This document shows, in pieces, positions 22,226 through 23,945 of a DNA stretch of 23,945 bases. Each line of letters opens with the position of its first letter. Position 1 is the stretch's first letter. The notes beneath the pieces are model-generated. The model searched no databases, was not told the DNA's origin, and saw only the letters and a program-made list of their open reading frames with translations. Source of the stretch: CAG-791 sp045113775 (GTDB taxonomy: Bacteria > Bacillota > Clostridia > Lachnospirales > Lachnospiraceae). The stretch covers positions 1 through 23,945 of the forward strand of contig JBGUJH010000132.1 of NCBI GenBank assembly GCA_045113775.1, read 5' to 3'. The translations under genes were made by a program, and so were the position numbers.

Positions 22226-23209
22226 TCAGGTCGTCTCCCGTTCTACGATATCCGTAAAGAGGATGATCTTGCGGTGCACCGTTTTTTTCCGTATCCCCTC
22301 GATCAGGACTGCCGCTGCTGTCTCACTGGATTCTTCTACCTTATTATTCAGAGATGTCAGCCGCGGCCTTGCGATGTCACAGTAAATACTGTTATCCACC
22401 CCGACGATCGACAGATCTTCAGGCACTCTGTACCCTTCCTGCACAGCTGCATGGATCCCGCCCACCGCTATCAGGTCTACCGAATAAATAATGGCATCCG
22501 TATCCGGCATCGCCGAAAGGATCTCCCGCGTTATTTGCTCTCCTTCCTTCTGTGTTTTCCCTTTGCTCTCGAACAGCCGCGGCTCAAGCCCGTATTTTCT
22601 CATGCCGTCAAGATACCCTTCCTGCTTGCTCAGATTTGAGACGGTCGGTCCGTCGAGCGCAAACGCGATATTGCGCTTTCCCTTGCTGTAGAGCAGATCA
22701 ACGGTCTTCCCGATCCCCTCTCTCTCATCCGCAATAATTCCGGTGACGTTCGGCAGATCCAGATATCCGTTCACGATCACGACCGGAATCTTCGGAAGAT
22801 ACTTTTCGACATACGCTTTGACCGTCTCTGTCATGAACATGGAACCGACCAGCACTGCGCCTTCCGCGCGCCGCTGTTCCAGTACACGGATGTACTCTTC
22901 CTGAGTTTCCGGGGAAAACCCCGTCGGCATAATGATACAGCAGTACCCAAGTTTCATCATTTCTCTCTCGATAATGAAAGCGCTTTCCAAGTGATGCAGT
23001 ACCCGAAGATCTTCGATCAGAATGCCGATCAGCCCGGAGGACTGCTTCACAAGGCCTCGGGCAGCAATATCAGGCGTATAATTATATTTTTCCAGAAGCT
23101 CCCTGACCCGTTCCCTCGTTTCCCTGCGGATCCCCGGTTTATTATTGATCACACGGGATACCGTGCTGGCGGAACATCCCGCTTCTTTTGCAATATCATA
23201 GATCGTCAT
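22226..23209 (-). CDS. LacI/GalR-family transcriptional regulator
   Basis: 327 aa. The helix-turn-helix is TIYDIAKEAGCSASTVSRVI (residues 2-21) plus the hinge helix NYTPDIAARGL. A periplasmic-binding-protein-like sensor domain (about 60-327) includes AIIYSVDLIAVGGIHAAVQE and the usual VPEDLSIVGVDN. The ATG at 23209 follows AGAGG by 5 nt; a GTG six codons earlier is possible. It almost certainly binds the GCAATCGATTGC sites before yiaK, and its own promoter carries a near match, implying autoregulation. The inducer is probably a yia-pathway intermediate. Confidence 0.93.
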   Translation of the reverse strand: MTIYDIAKEAGCSASTVSRVINNKPGIRRETRERVRELLEKYNYTPDIAARGLVKQSSGLIGILIEDLRVLHHLESAFIIEREMMKLGYCCIIMPTGFSPETQEEYIRVLEQRRAEGAVLVGSMFMTETVKAYVEKYLPKIPVVIVNGYLDLPNVTGIIADEREGIGKTVDLLYSKGKRNIAFALDGPTVSNLSKQEGYLDGMRKYGLEPRLFESKGKTQKEGEQITREILSAMPDTDAIIYSVDLIAVGGIHAAVQEGYRVPEDLSIVGVDNSIYCDIARPRLTSLNNKVEESSETAAAVLIEGIRKKTVHRKIILFTDIVERETT

Positions 23210-23293
23210 AAACACCTCTTTCCGCACGCATGTGCACCATTTGACCCGGTCGGGGACCCACTCCCGCCACCAAGTAAAATATGTTGCAGCTCG

Positions 23294-23309
23294 CCGCCTG
23301 CTGAGGCGG
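23294..23309 (-). other. Hairpin in the regulator's 5' leader
   Basis: CCGCCT-GCTG-AGGCGG is a perfect 6-bp stem, with weaker pairing continuing outside it. It lies in the roughly 120-nt leader between the regulator promoter and its start. No U-run follows, so it is not a terminator. Confidence 0.35.
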
Positions 23310-23327
23310 GAGACTTCCCAGCCGAGT

Positions 23328-23339
23328 TAAATCGATTGC
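23328..23339. promoter_or_regulatory. LacI-family operator O3 (near match)
   Basis: TAAATCGATTGC matches the O1/O2 palindrome at 10 of 12 positions and lies directly after the candidate regulator promoter, about 120 bp before its start. This would give autoregulation. Confidence 0.6.
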
Positions 23340-23368
23340 ATAAGCATATTCTACATGAACCGTGTCAA
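23340..23368 (-). promoter_or_regulatory. Candidate promoter of the lacI-type gene
   Basis: The minus strand has a consensus TTGACA (23363-23368) and, 17 bp on, a weak GCTTAT -10 (23340-23345). TAGAAT also occurs but only 9 bp from the -35. The operator abuts the -10. Confidence 0.4.
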
Positions 23369-23530
23369 AAAGGCTATATCAGAAAGACAATCCGGTTCAT
23401 TCTCAAGCAGGCACCCGCGATGGAATCCGGTGCTCTTTCTATGGAGGAAGCTTTCCGTTTGGCCTACTACACTATGGAACACGGAACAAGACCCGCTTTA
23501 CAGATCCAGATAGGAAAACTTGAAGACTGA
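23354..23530 (+). pseudogene. Unrecognised plus-strand gene tail
   Basis: A protein-like frame reads QKGYIRKTIRFILKQAPAME then SGALSMEEAFRLAYYTMEHG, ending QIGKLED and TGA at 23528-23530. It opens far upstream only as antisense to the regulator and has no ribosome site. It may be the 3' scrap of a displaced gene. Family not recognised. The rest of 23210-23584 holds only the regulator's control signals. Confidence 0.25.
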
Positions 23531-23584
23531 ACCGGGGACGAGTACCAGGCACTCCAAAGAACAAATCAAGCTTTTACATCTATA

Positions 23585-23701
23585 TCAATTCCCCCAAAAA
23601 TCCCGCCGGGTCCAGCATGTCCGGCGGGATCTTTGTGTGTATTCTTTCTCCGAGTCCAAAATGACCCCGTCAAGGTCAAACAAGATTGCCTTTGTCTGCA
23701 T
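23585..23701 (-). pseudogene. HAD-family phosphatase, truncated after ~23 codons
   Basis: It starts at an ATG (23701) after GAGGGG and reads MQTKAILFDLDGVILDSEKE. This is a textbook beta-phosphoglucomutase-type HAD start with motif I D9-x-D11. After about residue 23 (EYTQ) the homology ends. The frame runs through the arms of a terminator as RSRRTCWTRRDFW and stops at 38 codons. Full proteins are about 210-220 aa. It lies 41 bp after the aldolase stop, so the pair was probably an operon. A deletion or insertion has replaced most of the gene. Confidence 0.75.
23600..23630 (-). terminator. Terminator after the aldolase/HAD remnant
   Basis: ATCCCGCCGG (23600-23609) pairs perfectly with CCGGCGGGAT (23621-23630) around an 11-nt loop. 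Read leftward the stem runs into TTTTT then GGGGG. It ends transcription from the right-edge aldolase. Confidence 0.85.
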
Positions 23702-23742
23702 TGTTCCCCTCTTAAATCACTCAGAATCTTTCGACTGATTTC

Positions 23743-23945
23743 TCATCGTTTAGGCGCCATAAACACAATCATCGCCTTCTCCGCATCCGCCTGCATTGCT
23801 TTCTGCGCCACAATTGCGAGATCGTGGAAGAAAGTCACATCTTCCTTTGCAAGAAGTCCCCGGACCGCCCGGCTTCCCGCATTGGACATGTAGGTGTAAT
23901 AATTGATCTTGCGGATGCCTGCCTTGATCGCTCTGCGGAAATCAT
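23743..23945 (-). CDS. Class II (ketose-bisphosphate) aldolase, 3' end only
   Basis: The last 66 codons are visible, from DFRRAIKAGIRKINYYTYMS through NAGSRAVRGLLA to FMAPKR. The 'D-x-x-x-A-I-x-x-G-I-x-K-I-N' stretch is the conserved C-terminal barrel segment of class II aldolases, where the Asn follows a phosphate-binding loop. The YYTYMSNAGS that follows differs from the usual I-N-x-x-T of bacterial FbaA, so it is a divergent subfamily. The gene begins beyond the right edge. A truncated HAD gene follows. Confidence 0.85.
   Translation of the reverse strand, partial: DFRRAIKAGIRKINYYTYMSNAGSRAVRGLLAKEDVTFFHDLAIVAQKAMQADAEKAMIVFMAPKR

Noticed and set aside
1..23945. tRNA or rRNA genes, integrase, phage or plasmid functions
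   Set aside because: None seen on reading both strands; the only transposition gene set is the IS at 2768-4486.

Overview
The window looks like the chromosome of a gut-type Clostridia, most likely Lachnospiraceae. This rests on moderate GC, strong AGGAGG ribosome sites 6-9 nt before starts, U-tailed hairpin terminators, DUF4418 and TctABC/TRAP sugar-acid loci, and an intergenic repeat of a type I associate with that family. I ran no search, so the taxonomy is inference. Most genes lie on the minus strand and read leftward. Each end cuts a different class II (ketose-bisphosphate) aldolase gene: the 5' end of one at the left edge and the 3' end of another at the right edge.

Layout. 1-2767 is accessory and repeat-rich. 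It holds the aldolase 5' end, one copy of a ~112-bp structured repeat (484-597), a nested hairpin (617-744), a Fic AMP-transferase gene between ~94-bp direct repeats (811-903 and 2072-2165), and unrecognised gene debris. 2768-4486 is a complete IS3/IS150-type element with an orfA/orfB -1 frameshift. It has inserted in the 3-nt loop of the terminator of the next gene, a DUF4418 membrane protein. 4968-7304 is an OmpR-type two-component system. A strong terminator and the second copy of the structured repeat (7518-7628) separate it from the next locus.

7638-13892 is an aldarate-type operon read leftward: tripartite tricarboxylate transporter (tctC, tctB, tctA), an enolase-superfamily acid-sugar dehydratase, a DapA-family aldolase, and tartronate semialdehyde reductase (garR). 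Together these would import a sugar diacid, dehydrate it, cleave it to pyruvate plus tartronate semialdehyde, and reduce the latter to glycerate. A divergent 642-aa regulator made of two complete LysR proteins fused head to tail sits beside it (14110-16038), followed by a C-terminal scrap of a heavy-metal P-type ATPase.

16500-23209 is a yiaKLMNO-like locus: yiaK (2,3-diketo-L-gulonate reductase), a TRAP transporter (P, Q and M subunits), an EamA exporter/importer, and a YhcH/YiaL protein. It is controlled by a LacI-family regulator. Two perfect GCAATCGATTGC operators precede yiaK and a near match precedes lacI. At the right edge a HAD-phosphatase start, cut after about 23 codons and fused to a terminator, follows the second aldolase. 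Nothing here is an obviously new defence or mobile system. The least ordinary items are the tandem LysR fusion, the IS in a terminator loop, the repeat-bracketed fic gene, the repeat with compensatory stem changes, and the dehydratase lacking its usual C-terminal catalytic pair.
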